This document shows positions 53,054-61,400 of a stretch of DNA of 64,000 bases, one piece after another. The position numbers and the translations under genes are program-made. The first letter of the stretch is position 1. Every line of letters begins with the position of its first letter. This stretch comes from Flavobacteriales bacterium UBA6057 (GTDB taxonomy: Bacteria > Bacteroidota > Bacteroidia > Flavobacteriales_G > Salibacteraceae): the NCBI GenBank assembly GCA_002428995.1, contig DIYJ01000015.1, forward strand, positions 62,001 to 126,000. Reading direction: 5' to 3'. The notes below the pieces were generated by a model. The model was given only the letters and a program-made list of their open reading frames with translations. It had not been told where the DNA came from and ran no database searches.

Positions 53054-53899
53054 ATGCAAGAACCCAGGTCCATTGTTCAACTGAAAGAAGGAAAGCGCTA
53101 TCTGCTGTTTGGTGGCGCTTACAGCAACTTGCACGCCCTCAAAGCTTTGAAGCAAGAAGCTGACCGCTTAGGCTTTGAGGCCAACGAGGTGATCTGTACC
53201 GGTGACGTCATCGGTTACTGCGCTTTTCCAGACGAAACCGTGCGATTCATGCAAGACTGGGGTGCTTTGAGCATTGCAGGAAATGTAGAAGAACAGTTAG
53301 CGACAGGTGCTGAAGACTGTGGTTGTGATTTCGACAGCGGAGGAAGATGCGACACCTTTTCCCGGCAGTGGTATCCCTTTGCGCAAGAGCAGCTAAGTCC
53401 CGAGTCTTTGTCTTGGGTTCAGAGCTTGCCAGATCACCTTTCCTTCGAATTGGGAGGCCAATCATGGCTTGTGCTCCACGGCTCATATTCAGCGCGTGCT
53501 GGCTATGTGTTTGAGTCCACTCCAACGGAAAGTAAACTCAAGCAATTGAACCTGAGCGGAGCTGATCATGTGATTGCCGGCCACTGTGGTTTACCCTTTG
53601 TTTCTGAGCAATCGGGCCGTGTTTGGCTCAATGCCGGAGTGATTGGCATGCCTGCGAACGATGCAGATACGCGTTGCTGGTACGCTGTTTTAGAGGAAGT
53701 GGATGGTCGCGTGCACTGGAGTTTCCACCGCTTGAGCTACGATCATTCATCTGCTGCCACCGCCATGCGCGAAAAGGGTCTTCCCGAAGCCTATGCTCAA
53801 ACACTCGAGACCGGCCTTTGGGATAATTGCGAGATTCTTCCGGAAACAGAAACGGCCGCCCAGGGGCAGCCGCTTGTGGTTGATAGTGGGGTGCTTTGA
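53054..53899 (+). CDS. Metallophosphoesterase-fold protein with altered metal site
   Basis: 281 residues from the ATG at 53054. The overall pattern is of the calcineurin-like phosphoesterase family: VICTGDVIGYCAFPDETV (GDxxG site), SIAGNVEEQL in place of GNHD, VIAGHCGLP (GHT-like site) and VWLNAGVIG. But the first motif, normally D-x-H-G-N, reads G-A-Y-S-N (LLFGGAYSNLHALKAL), so two metal ligands are missing. A Cys-rich loop GCDFDSGGRC lies in the middle. It may bind one metal, have another function, or be inactive as a phosphatase. It is divergent from the DUF2064 gene. Confidence 0.82.
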   Translation: MQEPRSIVQLKEGKRYLLFGGAYSNLHALKALKQEADRLGFEANEVICTGDVIGYCAFPDETVRFMQDWGALSIAGNVEEQLATGAEDCGCDFDSGGRCDTFSRQWYPFAQEQLSPESLSWVQSLPDHLSFELGGQSWLVLHGSYSARAGYVFESTPTESKLKQLNLSGADHVIAGHCGLPFVSEQSGRVWLNAGVIGMPANDADTRCWYAVLEEVDGRVHWSFHRLSYDHSSAATAMREKGLPEAYAQTLETGLWDNCEILPETETAAQGQPLVVDSGVL

Positions 53900-53905
53900 A
53901 AGCCA

Positions 53906-54265
53906 TCAGGCCATCTCTTCACCCTTCTTGTTTTGTTCTGAAAGTGTCCAGTCATCGGTAGTGGTGGTTTGAAGCCACACTTCTCCTGATTTCCTGAAAA
54001 CCTGCACGTTCAGTCCGTAGTGATCGTGAAAAGCCTGCTCCAGGGTGCTCACCTTCTGGTTGCCATGGATGCTGATTTCGCCTTCGTTGTGTCGCGTGCG
54101 AACCTGACCAATGGTAGAAGCCTTGTTCAGCATTGTCTGGCTCGAAGTGCCTTCTCCAGGTTCGTGTTCACTGGCGTAAAACTCCAACTTCAGGTAGCCG
54201 AAGTGTGCGTGGAACAAATCCTGAATCTGGTCAATGGTCAGTTGGTCATTGATCTTGATTTCCAT
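53906..54265 (-). CDS. Conserved protein of unknown function (119 residues)
   Basis: 119 residues from the ATG at 54265, which follows the upstream stop by one base. Mixed alpha/beta pattern: MEIKINDQLTIDQIQDLFHA at the start, FGYLKLEFYASEHEPGEG in the middle and VQVFRKSGEVWLQTTTTDDW near the end. No signal or helix crosses a membrane. I recognise no domain with confidence. It is the second gene of a pair with a coiled-coil protein, downstream of a shared promoter, and the two probably work together. Confidence 0.72.
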   Translation of the reverse strand: MEIKINDQLTIDQIQDLFHAHFGYLKLEFYASEHEPGEGTSSQTMLNKASTIGQVRTRHNEGEISIHGNQKVSTLEQAFHDHYGLNVQVFRKSGEVWLQTTTTDDWTLSEQNKKGEEMA

Positions 54266-54266
54266 C

Positions 54267-54656
54267 TTACATCCATTTTGAGAGGTAGCGGTGAAAATCT
54301 TCTTTGAGGTCGCCATAGATCTTACGGGCCGTCACCATTCGCTCTCGCAGCGGATCGTGGTTTTCAAACAAGACATGATCCACAGCTACAGGATGCTCCT
54401 TTGCATAGTTAGCCAGTGAAGCCTCGTGCTCGTGAATGTCGTGGGCGAGGAAGTCGAAGGCATCTCGCTGGATTTTGAACTGGTTGGCAAACTGATCGAG
54501 TTCACCCAATACAGTTTTGTCCGTGTAGCGTTGTCCTATTTCCTCCAGCCTTCTGTGAAAAACGGGAAGTTCATCCTTGTAAAAATCAAGCTCCTTTCTC
54601 CATCGTTCGTGCTCGAAGTGCAGGTCGTCAATGTGCACTTTGTTTTGCTTGCTCAT
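54267..54656 (-). CDS. Coiled-coil protein of unknown function (129 residues)
   Basis: 129 residues from the ATG at 54656. It is mostly helical and charged: LHFEHERWRKELDFYKDELP, VFHRRLEEIGQRYTDKTVLG and the HDPLRERMVTARKIYGDL segment suggest a helical bundle or coiled coil. It has no signal or membrane segment. A longer frame starts at 54773 but the extra part looks non-coding. It precedes the 119-residue unknown gene and is divergent from aspS. Confidence 0.72.
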   Translation of the reverse strand: MSKQNKVHIDDLHFEHERWRKELDFYKDELPVFHRRLEEIGQRYTDKTVLGELDQFANQFKIQRDAFDFLAHDIHEHEASLANYAKEHPVAVDHVLFENHDPLRERMVTARKIYGDLKEDFHRYLSKWM

Positions 54657-54804
54657 CAGTGGTGTTTTTACGTGTTTCTTAAAGGACAAAGTAGGCGGGT
54701 GGATGGCGGTTTTGAAGTGAGGGCTGTCACGCATCGAAATGACACTCGTCATCGACTCGTAGCTCCAACGCAAACTCTAACTTCGCGGCCTCAATTGATC
54801 AGGC

Positions 54805-56553
54805 ATGTATCGCACACACACTTGCGGAGAATTAAGACTTGAAAACAAAGGTGAAACCATCACACTATCCGGCTGGGTTCAGCGAGCCAGAGACATGGGC
54901 GGGCTCACCTTCGTAGACCTTCGCGACCGCTACGGCATCACTCAGCTTTCCTTCAACATGGACACAAACAGTGAACTGTGTGAGCAGGCCCGAAAGCTGG
55001 GGCGTGAGTTTGTGATCCAGGCGACTGGAGAAGTGGTGGAGCGCGAAAGCAAAAACAAGCAGCTTCCCACTGGTGAGGTAGAGGTGATGGTATCTGATCT
55101 GAAGGTGTTGAACGCTTCAGAAGTTCCTCCCTTCACCATCGAAGATGAAACGGATGGTGGAGAAGAGCTGAGGATGAAGTATCGCTACCTCGACCTGCGT
55201 AGAAAGCCCTTGCGTCAAAACCTGGAGCTGCGCCACCGTCTCGCGATTGAAACGCGCAAGTACCTTGATGGTCAAAGTTTTATAGAAGTAGAAACACCTT
55301 ACCTCATTAAGTCTACGCCAGAAGGTGCCCGAGATTTTGTGGTGCCTTCGCGCATGCATCCGGGCGAATTCTACGCATTGCCACAATCGCCTCAAACCTT
55401 CAAGCAGATTCTGATGGTGAGTGGCTACGATCGCTACTTTCAGTTGGTACGCTGCTTCAGAGATGAAGATTTAAGAGCTGACCGCCAGCCTGAGTTCTCT
55501 CAAATCGACTGTGAAATGTCCTTTGTGGATCAGGATGATGTACTCAATACGTTCGAGGGTCTGACCCGACACTTGTTCAAAGAAGTAAAGGGTGTTGATC
55601 TTCCGGAATTCCCGCGCATGCTCTACAGCGATGCGATGGCAAAGTATGGGTCAGACAAGCCAGACATCCGTTTCGGGATGGAGTTTGAAGACCTCACGAG
55701 CGTGGCAAAGGACAAGGGTTTCCCTGTGTTTGACGCAGCAGAGAGTGTGATCGGAATTTGCGCTCCGGGCGCTGCCAGCTACTCCCGTAAGCAGCTGGAC
55801 GCATTGACCAGCTTCGTGAAGAAACCACAGATCGGAGCAAAGGGGCTGATCTACTGCAAAGTGAACGAAGACGGAAGCTTTAAGTCTTCAGTTGACAAGT
55901 TTTTCGATCAGAATGCCCTGAGAGAATGGAGCGATATTCTTCAGGCAAAGCCTGGGGACTTGATGCTCGTATTGGCTGGAGAAACGGATAAAACCCGCAA
56001 GCAACTGAATGAGCTGCGTTTGGAGATGGGCAACCAACTCGGACTTCGCAAAACCGATGAGTATCAACCGCTTTGGGTGGTTGATTTCCCGTTGCTGGAG
56101 TGGGATGAAGAAGGTGGTCGCTACCATGCCATGCACCATCCTTTTACCAGCCCGAAGGCTGATCAGCTAGGCTTGCTTGAAAGCGATCCTGGAAAGGTGA
56201 ACGCTAATGCCTACGATTTGGTAATCAATGGTGTAGAGATCGGTGGTGGGTCCATCAGAATCCACGATCAGGAATTGCAGAAAAAGATGTTCTCGCTTTT
56301 GGGCTTTTCAGAGGAAGAAGCACAGAAGCAGTTTGGTTTCTTGTTGGGCGCATTCCAGTATGGAGCTCCTCCCCACGGAGGTATCGCCTTCGGGTTTGAC
56401 CGACTGGCCGCCATGTTTGGAGGAACCGATTCCATCCGCGACTATATCGCCTTCCCGAAAAACAATGCCGGGCGTGACTTGATGATTGATTCACCCGCAT
56501 CCGTTCATCCCGATCAGCTGGATGAACTAGGGCTGAATATCGTTTCGGAATAA
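54805..56553 (+). CDS. aspS: Aspartate--tRNA ligase (bacterial type)
   Basis: 582 residues. The OB-fold anticodon-binding domain (about 1-110, ITLSGWVQRARDMGGLTFVDLRDRYG) is followed by the class II catalytic core with motif 2 RCFRDEDLRADRQPEFSQID (about 215-234), a GAD insertion (about 295-410) typical of bacterial AspRS, and motif 3 GFDRLAAMFGG (about 530-540). It charges tRNA-Asp with aspartate in the cytoplasm. The end of the gene is 14 bases before the ClC gene start, so they may be cotranscribed. Confidence 0.97.
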   Translation: MYRTHTCGELRLENKGETITLSGWVQRARDMGGLTFVDLRDRYGITQLSFNMDTNSELCEQARKLGREFVIQATGEVVERESKNKQLPTGEVEVMVSDLKVLNASEVPPFTIEDETDGGEELRMKYRYLDLRRKPLRQNLELRHRLAIETRKYLDGQSFIEVETPYLIKSTPEGARDFVVPSRMHPGEFYALPQSPQTFKQILMVSGYDRYFQLVRCFRDEDLRADRQPEFSQIDCEMSFVDQDDVLNTFEGLTRHLFKEVKGVDLPEFPRMLYSDAMAKYGSDKPDIRFGMEFEDLTSVAKDKGFPVFDAAESVIGICAPGAASYSRKQLDALTSFVKKPQIGAKGLIYCKVNEDGSFKSSVDKFFDQNALREWSDILQAKPGDLMLVLAGETDKTRKQLNELRLEMGNQLGLRKTDEYQPLWVVDFPLLEWDEEGGRYHAMHHPFTSPKADQLGLLESDPGKVNANAYDLVINGVEIGGGSIRIHDQELQKKMFSLLGFSEEEAQKQFGFLLGAFQYGAPPHGGIAFGFDRLAAMFGGTDSIRDYIAFPKNNAGRDLMIDSPASVHPDQLDELGLNIVSE

Positions 56554-56567
56554 CCAATTTTGATGGG

Positions 56568-58415
56568 ATGTCGAAAGCATCCGATTTTTTCGATCAAACG
56601 AAGACACAGTTCGATCCCTTTCTAAGGGAAGCGAATACGTGGTGGGGAAAGACCATCCTGTTCATCAACGATTGGCGGAGGCAAAACCTCAGTGAACGTC
56701 AGTTTACCTACATCCTGGCAATTGTCGTAGGGTTTTGCTCTGGACTGATCGCCTTGACGATCAAAACCACGGTTCACTTCATCGAGGAGCTGCTTACGAA
56801 GTCTTTCTTTCAGCAGTACGAGTACTTCCTCTACATCATTTACCCGCTCGTAGGGGTGCTGCTGGCCCAGTGGTTCATTCGAACGATCATTAAGCAGACG
56901 GTGAATCACGGCATCCCAAACACGCTGCATGCCATCTCCAAGAAGAACTCGCTGATCAAGAAGCACAACCTCTATTCGAGCATTGTGAGTGCTGCGCTGA
57001 CGGTTGGTTTTGGAGGAAGCGCGGGATTGGAGGGACCGACAGTTGGAACAACCTCGGCCTGGGGAGCGAACCTTGGCAAGCTTTTTAAACTGCCCTACAA
57101 AACACGAACCTTGCTCATCGGCTGTGCCGCCTCCGGGGCGATGGCAAGCCTCTTTAATGCTCCAGTCGCGGCCATCGTTTTTGCCATTGAGGTGATCATG
57201 CTGGATTTGACTACGGCATCGCTCATTCCGTTGTTGTTGGCCTCTGCCTCGGCTGCCATCACTTCCCAGTTTTTCTTTGGTGACGACATCCTCTTTCACT
57301 TCACGATTCGTGATGACTTCCAGTTCAGCCTCATTCCCTACTATGTGGGCTTGGGAATCTTCACCGGAATCGCTTCCGTTTATTTCTACCGAAGCTACAC
57401 CTGGACCAACCGCATTTTCGACCGCATGAAGAGCGATCGAAGGAGGACTGTGATTGCTGGTCTCCTGTTGGGTTTGCTGTTGTTCCTGCTGCCACCGCTC
57501 TACGGTGAAGGTTATGGAGCCATCAATGCGATCATTGAAGGGCGCCCTTACGACATCATGAGCAACAGTCTCTTTGCGGAGATCGCACAGAACATCTACA
57601 TCTTGCTTGGATTCATTCTGTTGGTAGGGCTTTTCAAGGTGTTTGCAGCTACGCTCACGTTTCGGGCAGGTGGTATTGGCGGAACCTTCGCGCCTACGCT
57701 TTTCATGGGCAGCATGTTGGGCTTCGTGTATGCTCGATTGATCAATGAATTGGGACTGGGAAATCTCCCTGAGAGCAATTTCACACTGGTGGCAATGGCG
57801 GGACTGATGGCCGGAAATCTCCATGCTCCACTGATGGCGATCTTCCTTATCGCAGAAATTACGGGCGGCTATGAATTGTTTGTTCCCTTGATGATCACAT
57901 CCTCCATTGCTTTTGTGACGGTGAAGCAGTTTGTGCCCCACAGCATTTACACGGCTCAGCTGGCGCGCAGAGGCGAGCTGATTACTCACGATAAGGACCA
58001 GGCAGTGCTAACGTTGATGAAGCTTCACCGGGAAATCGAAACCGACTTTACGCCCATCGATCCTTATGATAAGCTCAGTGAGTTGGTGAAAGTGATCTCG
58101 AAGTCAAAACGGAACCTGTTCCCAGTGGTGGATAAGGACAACAGCTTCATTGGCTTCGTAAACCTCAACGAAATCCGCCATATCATCTTCAACCAAGAGC
58201 TGTACGATTCGACCTACGTGCATGACCTGATGAACGATGCACCTGAATATGTCCGAAAGGATGATAGCATGGATGCCGTCATGCAGAAATTCGAAAGCAG
58301 CGGAGCCTGGAACCTTCCAGTACTGGATGATCAGGGACATTACCTGGGCTTTGTATCCAAGTCGAAGCTGTTCAGCGCGTATAGGAACCTCTTGAAGGAT
58401 TTCTACGACTCTTAG
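56568..58415 (+). CDS. ClC-family chloride channel/antiporter with CBS domains
   Basis: 615 residues. The membrane part (about 45-455) has the ClC pattern: NHGIP (113-117, in place of the usual GSGIP), GGSAGLEGPTVG with gating E155, and GGIGGTFAPTLFMGS. Two CBS domains (about 485-540 and 555-612) are at the C-terminus, likely binding adenine nucleotides. It should move Cl- (perhaps in exchange for H+) across the inner membrane. The selectivity-filter Ser is replaced by His in the NHGIP motif, so the ion may differ. It is just downstream of aspS. Confidence 0.92.
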   Translation: MSKASDFFDQTKTQFDPFLREANTWWGKTILFINDWRRQNLSERQFTYILAIVVGFCSGLIALTIKTTVHFIEELLTKSFFQQYEYFLYIIYPLVGVLLAQWFIRTIIKQTVNHGIPNTLHAISKKNSLIKKHNLYSSIVSAALTVGFGGSAGLEGPTVGTTSAWGANLGKLFKLPYKTRTLLIGCAASGAMASLFNAPVAAIVFAIEVIMLDLTTASLIPLLLASASAAITSQFFFGDDILFHFTIRDDFQFSLIPYYVGLGIFTGIASVYFYRSYTWTNRIFDRMKSDRRRTVIAGLLLGLLLFLLPPLYGEGYGAINAIIEGRPYDIMSNSLFAEIAQNIYILLGFILLVGLFKVFAATLTFRAGGIGGTFAPTLFMGSMLGFVYARLINELGLGNLPESNFTLVAMAGLMAGNLHAPLMAIFLIAEITGGYELFVPLMITSSIAFVTVKQFVPHSIYTAQLARRGELITHDKDQAVLTLMKLHREIETDFTPIDPYDKLSELVKVISKSKRNLFPVVDKDNSFIGFVNLNEIRHIIFNQELYDSTYVHDLMNDAPEYVRKDDSMDAVMQKFESSGAWNLPVLDDQGHYLGFVSKSKLFSAYRNLLKDFYDS

Positions 58416-58418
58416 GGT

Positions 58419-58437
58419 GATCAGTTGATTAGATCAT
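58419..58437. repeat. GATCAG-type repeat, degenerate copy
   Basis: GATCAGTTGATTAGATCAT resembles the palindrome at 58756-58780 with one arm altered. It sits just after the ClC stop. Confidence 0.5.
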
Positions 58438-58544
58438 GGAGGAATAACGGTTAGTTTTTTTGGTTAGGGAGCCCGCATTATCTAAGCGTCAGGTCAGTTG
58501 GCCCGTCTTTATGAAGAGTACATTACCTCTTGCTTTTCCGTCTT

Positions 58545-58581
58545 CCACTTTGTCTTGACACAAAGTGGAGTAAAAGTCAAG
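58545..58581. repeat. Compound inverted repeat
   Basis: CCACTTTGT (58545-58553) pairs with ACAAAGTGG (58560-58568), and inside its loop CTTGAC (58554-58559) pairs with GTCAAG (58576-58581). The two pairings overlap, so either one or the other can form. The pattern resembles a widespread intergenic sequence of this phylum. Confidence 0.5.
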
Positions 58582-58755
58582 GCTATCATCTTTTTGTGAC
58601 CAGAAAACGAATCGAAATTTCAGCCTGCCGCGATTTGAAACTCGATCGCACGATGTGCGACCTTCAAACACCCAAATCGCTGCTCGGAGCCAACGCTCAA
58701 TTTCTCTTCGATCTGGTGCCCACAAAAAGAAGAAGGCCGTCCACACCCTGAGGGA

Positions 58756-58780
58756 GATCAGATGATTAGATCATCTGATC
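58756..58780. repeat. Near-perfect GATCAGATGAT palindrome
   Basis: Perfect 11-bp arms GATCAGATGAT (58756-58766) and ATCATCTGATC (58770-58780) around TAG, near the hppD stop. Related sequences occur at 58419, 59954 and next to the 43995 array. It could end transcription or bind a protein. Confidence 0.75.
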
Positions 58781-58798
58781 AGCTCATCATCTGATCGA

Positions 58799-59938
58799 TT
58801 AAAGCGTTCCGCGCACTTCCTGCTCGCGCTCAATGGCTTCAAACAATGCCTTGAAATTACCCTTGCCGAAGCTCTTGGCTCCTTTGCGCTGGATGATCTC
58901 AAAGAAGACTGTTGGACGGTCCATCTGAGGTTTGGTGAACAATTGAAGCAAATAGCCTTCATCGTCACGATCCACGAGGATTCCACGCTCTTTGAGCGGA
59001 GCAATGTCCTCGTCAATTTCTCCTACACGATCTAGCAGATCATCGTAGTAAGTGTTCGGAACGTAGAGGAATTCAACACCTCTGTTCTTGAGCTCTGTCA
59101 CCGTGTGGATGATGTCGTCTGTAGCTACTGCAATGTGCTGCACACCAGCGCCTTGGTAGAAATCGATGTACTCTTCAATTTGAGACTTCTTCTTCCCTTC
59201 AGCAGGTTCGTTGATCGGGAATTTGATGCGGCCGTTGCCGTTGCTCATCACCTTACTCATCAGTGCGGTGTAGTCGGTGCTGATGTCCTTATCGTCAAAG
59301 GAAATAAGCTGAGCAAAGCCCATGATGCGGGCGTAGAAATCAACCCACTTGTTCATCTCGCCCCAGCCAACGTTACCCACCATATGATCGATGAACTTCA
59401 ATCCAGTAGGCTCAGGGTTATAGTGACTTTCCCACTTCTTAAAGCCCGGAAGGAAAACTCCGTTGTAGTTGGATCGCTCCACGAAAATGTGAACCGTATC
59501 CCCATAGGTATGGATACCACTTCGAACTACATATCCGTGTTCGTCTTCTTCGCGCGTAGGCTCCATGTAAGACTTGGCGCCTCGCTTGGTGGTCTCTTCC
59601 CAGCTCTTGGTGGCATCATCAACCCACAGCGCAACGACTTTTACTCCGTCACCATGCTTGGTCAAATGCTCGTTGATCGGGCTGTCAGGTGTCAATGGCG
59701 AAGTAAGAATGATCTTAATCTTGTCCTGTGTTACCACATAGGAAGCACGGTCTTTCATTCCGGTTTCCAAGCCAGCATATGCGAAAGACTGGAAACCAAA
59801 AGCAGTCTTATAATAGTGGGCCGCTTGCTTCGCATTCCCTACATAGAATTCAACGTAATCCGTTCCTAGTAATGGAAGAAAGTCCTCCGCTTCTGGAACA
59901 GTCTTCTCAAGTTTTAGTGAAGTGGTATCTGTGGTCAT
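58799..59938 (-). CDS. hppD: 4-hydroxyphenylpyruvate dioxygenase
   Basis: 379 residues with two vicinal-oxygen-chelate domains (about 20-165 and 175-360). The N-terminal domain starts DYVEFYVGNAKQAAHYYKTAFGF; the C-terminal metal ligands lie in KFIDHMVGNVG (His), GVQHIAVATDDI (His) and TVFFEIIQR (Glu). The typical C-terminal tail GAKSFGKGNFKALFEAIEREQ is complete. It converts 4-hydroxyphenylpyruvate to homogentisate. It follows hmgA on the same strand, and a strong stem-loop lies between them. Confidence 0.97.
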   Translation of the reverse strand: MTTDTTSLKLEKTVPEAEDFLPLLGTDYVEFYVGNAKQAAHYYKTAFGFQSFAYAGLETGMKDRASYVVTQDKIKIILTSPLTPDSPINEHLTKHGDGVKVVALWVDDATKSWEETTKRGAKSYMEPTREEDEHGYVVRSGIHTYGDTVHIFVERSNYNGVFLPGFKKWESHYNPEPTGLKFIDHMVGNVGWGEMNKWVDFYARIMGFAQLISFDDKDISTDYTALMSKVMSNGNGRIKFPINEPAEGKKKSQIEEYIDFYQGAGVQHIAVATDDIIHTVTELKNRGVEFLYVPNTYYDDLLDRVGEIDEDIAPLKERGILVDRDDEGYLLQLFTKPQMDRPTVFFEIIQRKGAKSFGKGNFKALFEAIEREQEVRGTL

Positions 59939-59953
59939 TTCTTTTTTCGATTA

Positions 59954-59968
59954 GATGATCAGATCATC
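59954..59968. repeat. GATGATC palindrome upstream of hppD
   Basis: GATGATC and GATCATC in perfect inverted order around a single A (59954-59968), just before the hppD start. Related to the palindrome at 58756-58780. Part of a small family of such sequences in this window. Confidence 0.55.
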
Positions 59969-60016
59969 AGTTGATTTAGTCCTTTGCTTCAGTTGGTTTT
60001 CGATGTCTAGGCATCC

Positions 60017-60055
60017 GCTTTCGTGGTTCTCGTTTGAATGAAGAACCGCGAAAGC
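60017..60055 (-). terminator. Strong stem-loop between hmgA and hppD
   Basis: 14-bp stem: GCTTTCGTGGTTCT (60017-60030) with AGAACCGCGAAAGC (60042-60055), one G-U-type mismatch, loop 11 bases. On the minus strand it sits in the gap after the hmgA stop. No U-tract follows, so it is more likely an mRNA-stability or processing element, or partial attenuator, than a full terminator. Confidence 0.6.
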
Positions 60056-60087
60056 AATATTAAATCTACAGATATTGTATCTATTGT

Positions 60088-61245
60088 TTACTCTATCCAG
60101 CTTTTCCAGTAGTCTCCGCTGTCGATATCCAGGGCTTGCTTGGTGAGTTTGAGTGGTGCAAAGGTATCCACCATTACCGCTAACTCTTCTGTCTTCGTTT
60201 GTCCAATACTGCGTTCCATTGCTCCCGGGTGCGGTCCGTGAGGGATGCCTGCAGGGTGCAGCGAGATGAAGCCTTTCTCCACGTGGTTGCGGCTCATGAA
60301 GTCGCCATCCACGTAATAAAGCACCTCATCAGAGTCGATGTTGCTGTGGTTGTACGGAGCAGGAATGCTCAGTGGATGATAGTCATAGAGGCGAGGCACA
60401 AAGGAGCATACTACAAATGTGCTGGTCTCGAACGTTTGGTGTACAGGTGGTGGCTGGTGAATACGTCCGGTGATGGGCTCGAAGTCGTGGATGCTAAACG
60501 CATAAGGGAAGTTGAATCCATCCCATCCCACTACGTCAAACGGATGTGAATCGTAGCTCAGGGAATGCAATTCATCTTGCTTCTTCACCTTCATTTCAAA
60601 TTCACCCTTTTCATCATGCGTTTCCAATTCCGAAGGCGCTCGCAGGTCGCGCTCACAGAATGGAGAATGCTCTAATAGTTGACCGAACCAGTTTCTGTAG
60701 CGTTTGGGTGTGTAAATCGGTTGCCGGGATTCTACAATAAAGAGACGATTGTCTTCATCGTCAAAGTCGATTTGAAAGATCATGCCTCTGGGAATCAGCA
60801 GGTAATCTCCATACTTGAAGTCGATGTTTCCCAGGTGCGTGCGCAGTTTTCCGCTGCCTTTGTGAATGAAGATCAGTTCATCAGAGTCGGTGTTCTTGTA
60901 GAAGTAATCGCGCAGTGACTTTCTCGGGGCTGCGAGAATGATCTGCACATCGTTGTTCACCAATACCGGGACCCGACTTTCCAAAAAATCATCTTTGGGT
61001 GGAACGTTCCATCCTCCAAGCATGCGCGCGGTCATGTTGTTCTCCACCGCAATTTCAGGCTTCATGCTTATTGAGCCATTGATAGAGCTCACGCGTGTTG
61101 GAGCATGCACGTGATAGAGGTTGCTCGACATTCCATCAAAGCCGATTGTTCCAAACAGTTGCTCCTGGTAGAGCGAACCATCGTCTTTGCGAAATTGGGT
61201 GTGGCGCTTGGGCGGGATCTTCCCGAGTTTATGGTAAAACGGCAT
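60088..61245 (-). CDS. hmgA: Homogentisate 1,2-dioxygenase
   Basis: 385 residues from the ATG at 61245 (MPFYHKLGKIPPKRHTQFRK). It opens the aromatic ring of homogentisate to maleylacetoacetate with Fe2+ and O2. The cupin core is marked by DELIFIHKGSGKLRTHLG, GDYLLIPRGMIFQI, the metal-region segments near residues 285-340 (DEVLYYVDGDFMSRNHVEKG) and SLHPAGIPHGPHPGAMERS. It pairs with hppD downstream. Maleylacetoacetate isomerase and fumarylacetoacetase, the remaining steps, are not in the window. Confidence 0.95.
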   Translation of the reverse strand: MPFYHKLGKIPPKRHTQFRKDDGSLYQEQLFGTIGFDGMSSNLYHVHAPTRVSSINGSISMKPEIAVENNMTARMLGGWNVPPKDDFLESRVPVLVNNDVQIILAAPRKSLRDYFYKNTDSDELIFIHKGSGKLRTHLGNIDFKYGDYLLIPRGMIFQIDFDDEDNRLFIVESRQPIYTPKRYRNWFGQLLEHSPFCERDLRAPSELETHDEKGEFEMKVKKQDELHSLSYDSHPFDVVGWDGFNFPYAFSIHDFEPITGRIHQPPPVHQTFETSTFVVCSFVPRLYDYHPLSIPAPYNHSNIDSDEVLYYVDGDFMSRNHVEKGFISLHPAGIPHGPHPGAMERSIGQTKTEELAVMVDTFAPLKLTKQALDIDSGDYWKSWIE

Positions 61246-61400
61246 GTTCGAATGAATTGAAAGAGCAAAGGTAAAAAGGCGCGCCAACCGACTCATGTTT
61301 TTGCTTCGGGTTGATGCCTTGATGGGCCATTCACAGTGGGCTGTTTGGAATGCGCATGGCTGCGCTTCATTGATGTGGCAGTTCCGGCTAGCTTAGTATT

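Larger units (their letters stand above)
58416..58798. other. 383-bp intergenic region with several hairpins
   Basis: No credible gene is seen between the convergent ClC and hppD genes. It contains GATCAG-type repeats at 58419-58437 and 58756-58780, and a compound inverted repeat at 58545-58581. Short open frames on both strands here lack family similarity and a plausible start. Confidence 0.6.

Noticed and set aside
56622..57989. Long minus-strand open frame opposite the ClC gene
   Set aside because: Antisense to a complete ClC channel; Gln/His/Arg-rich and without any domain.
58489..58751. Short open frames on both strands in the ClC-hppD gap
   Set aside because: They cover a compound hairpin and look like repeat relics; no start signal or similarity to a known protein.
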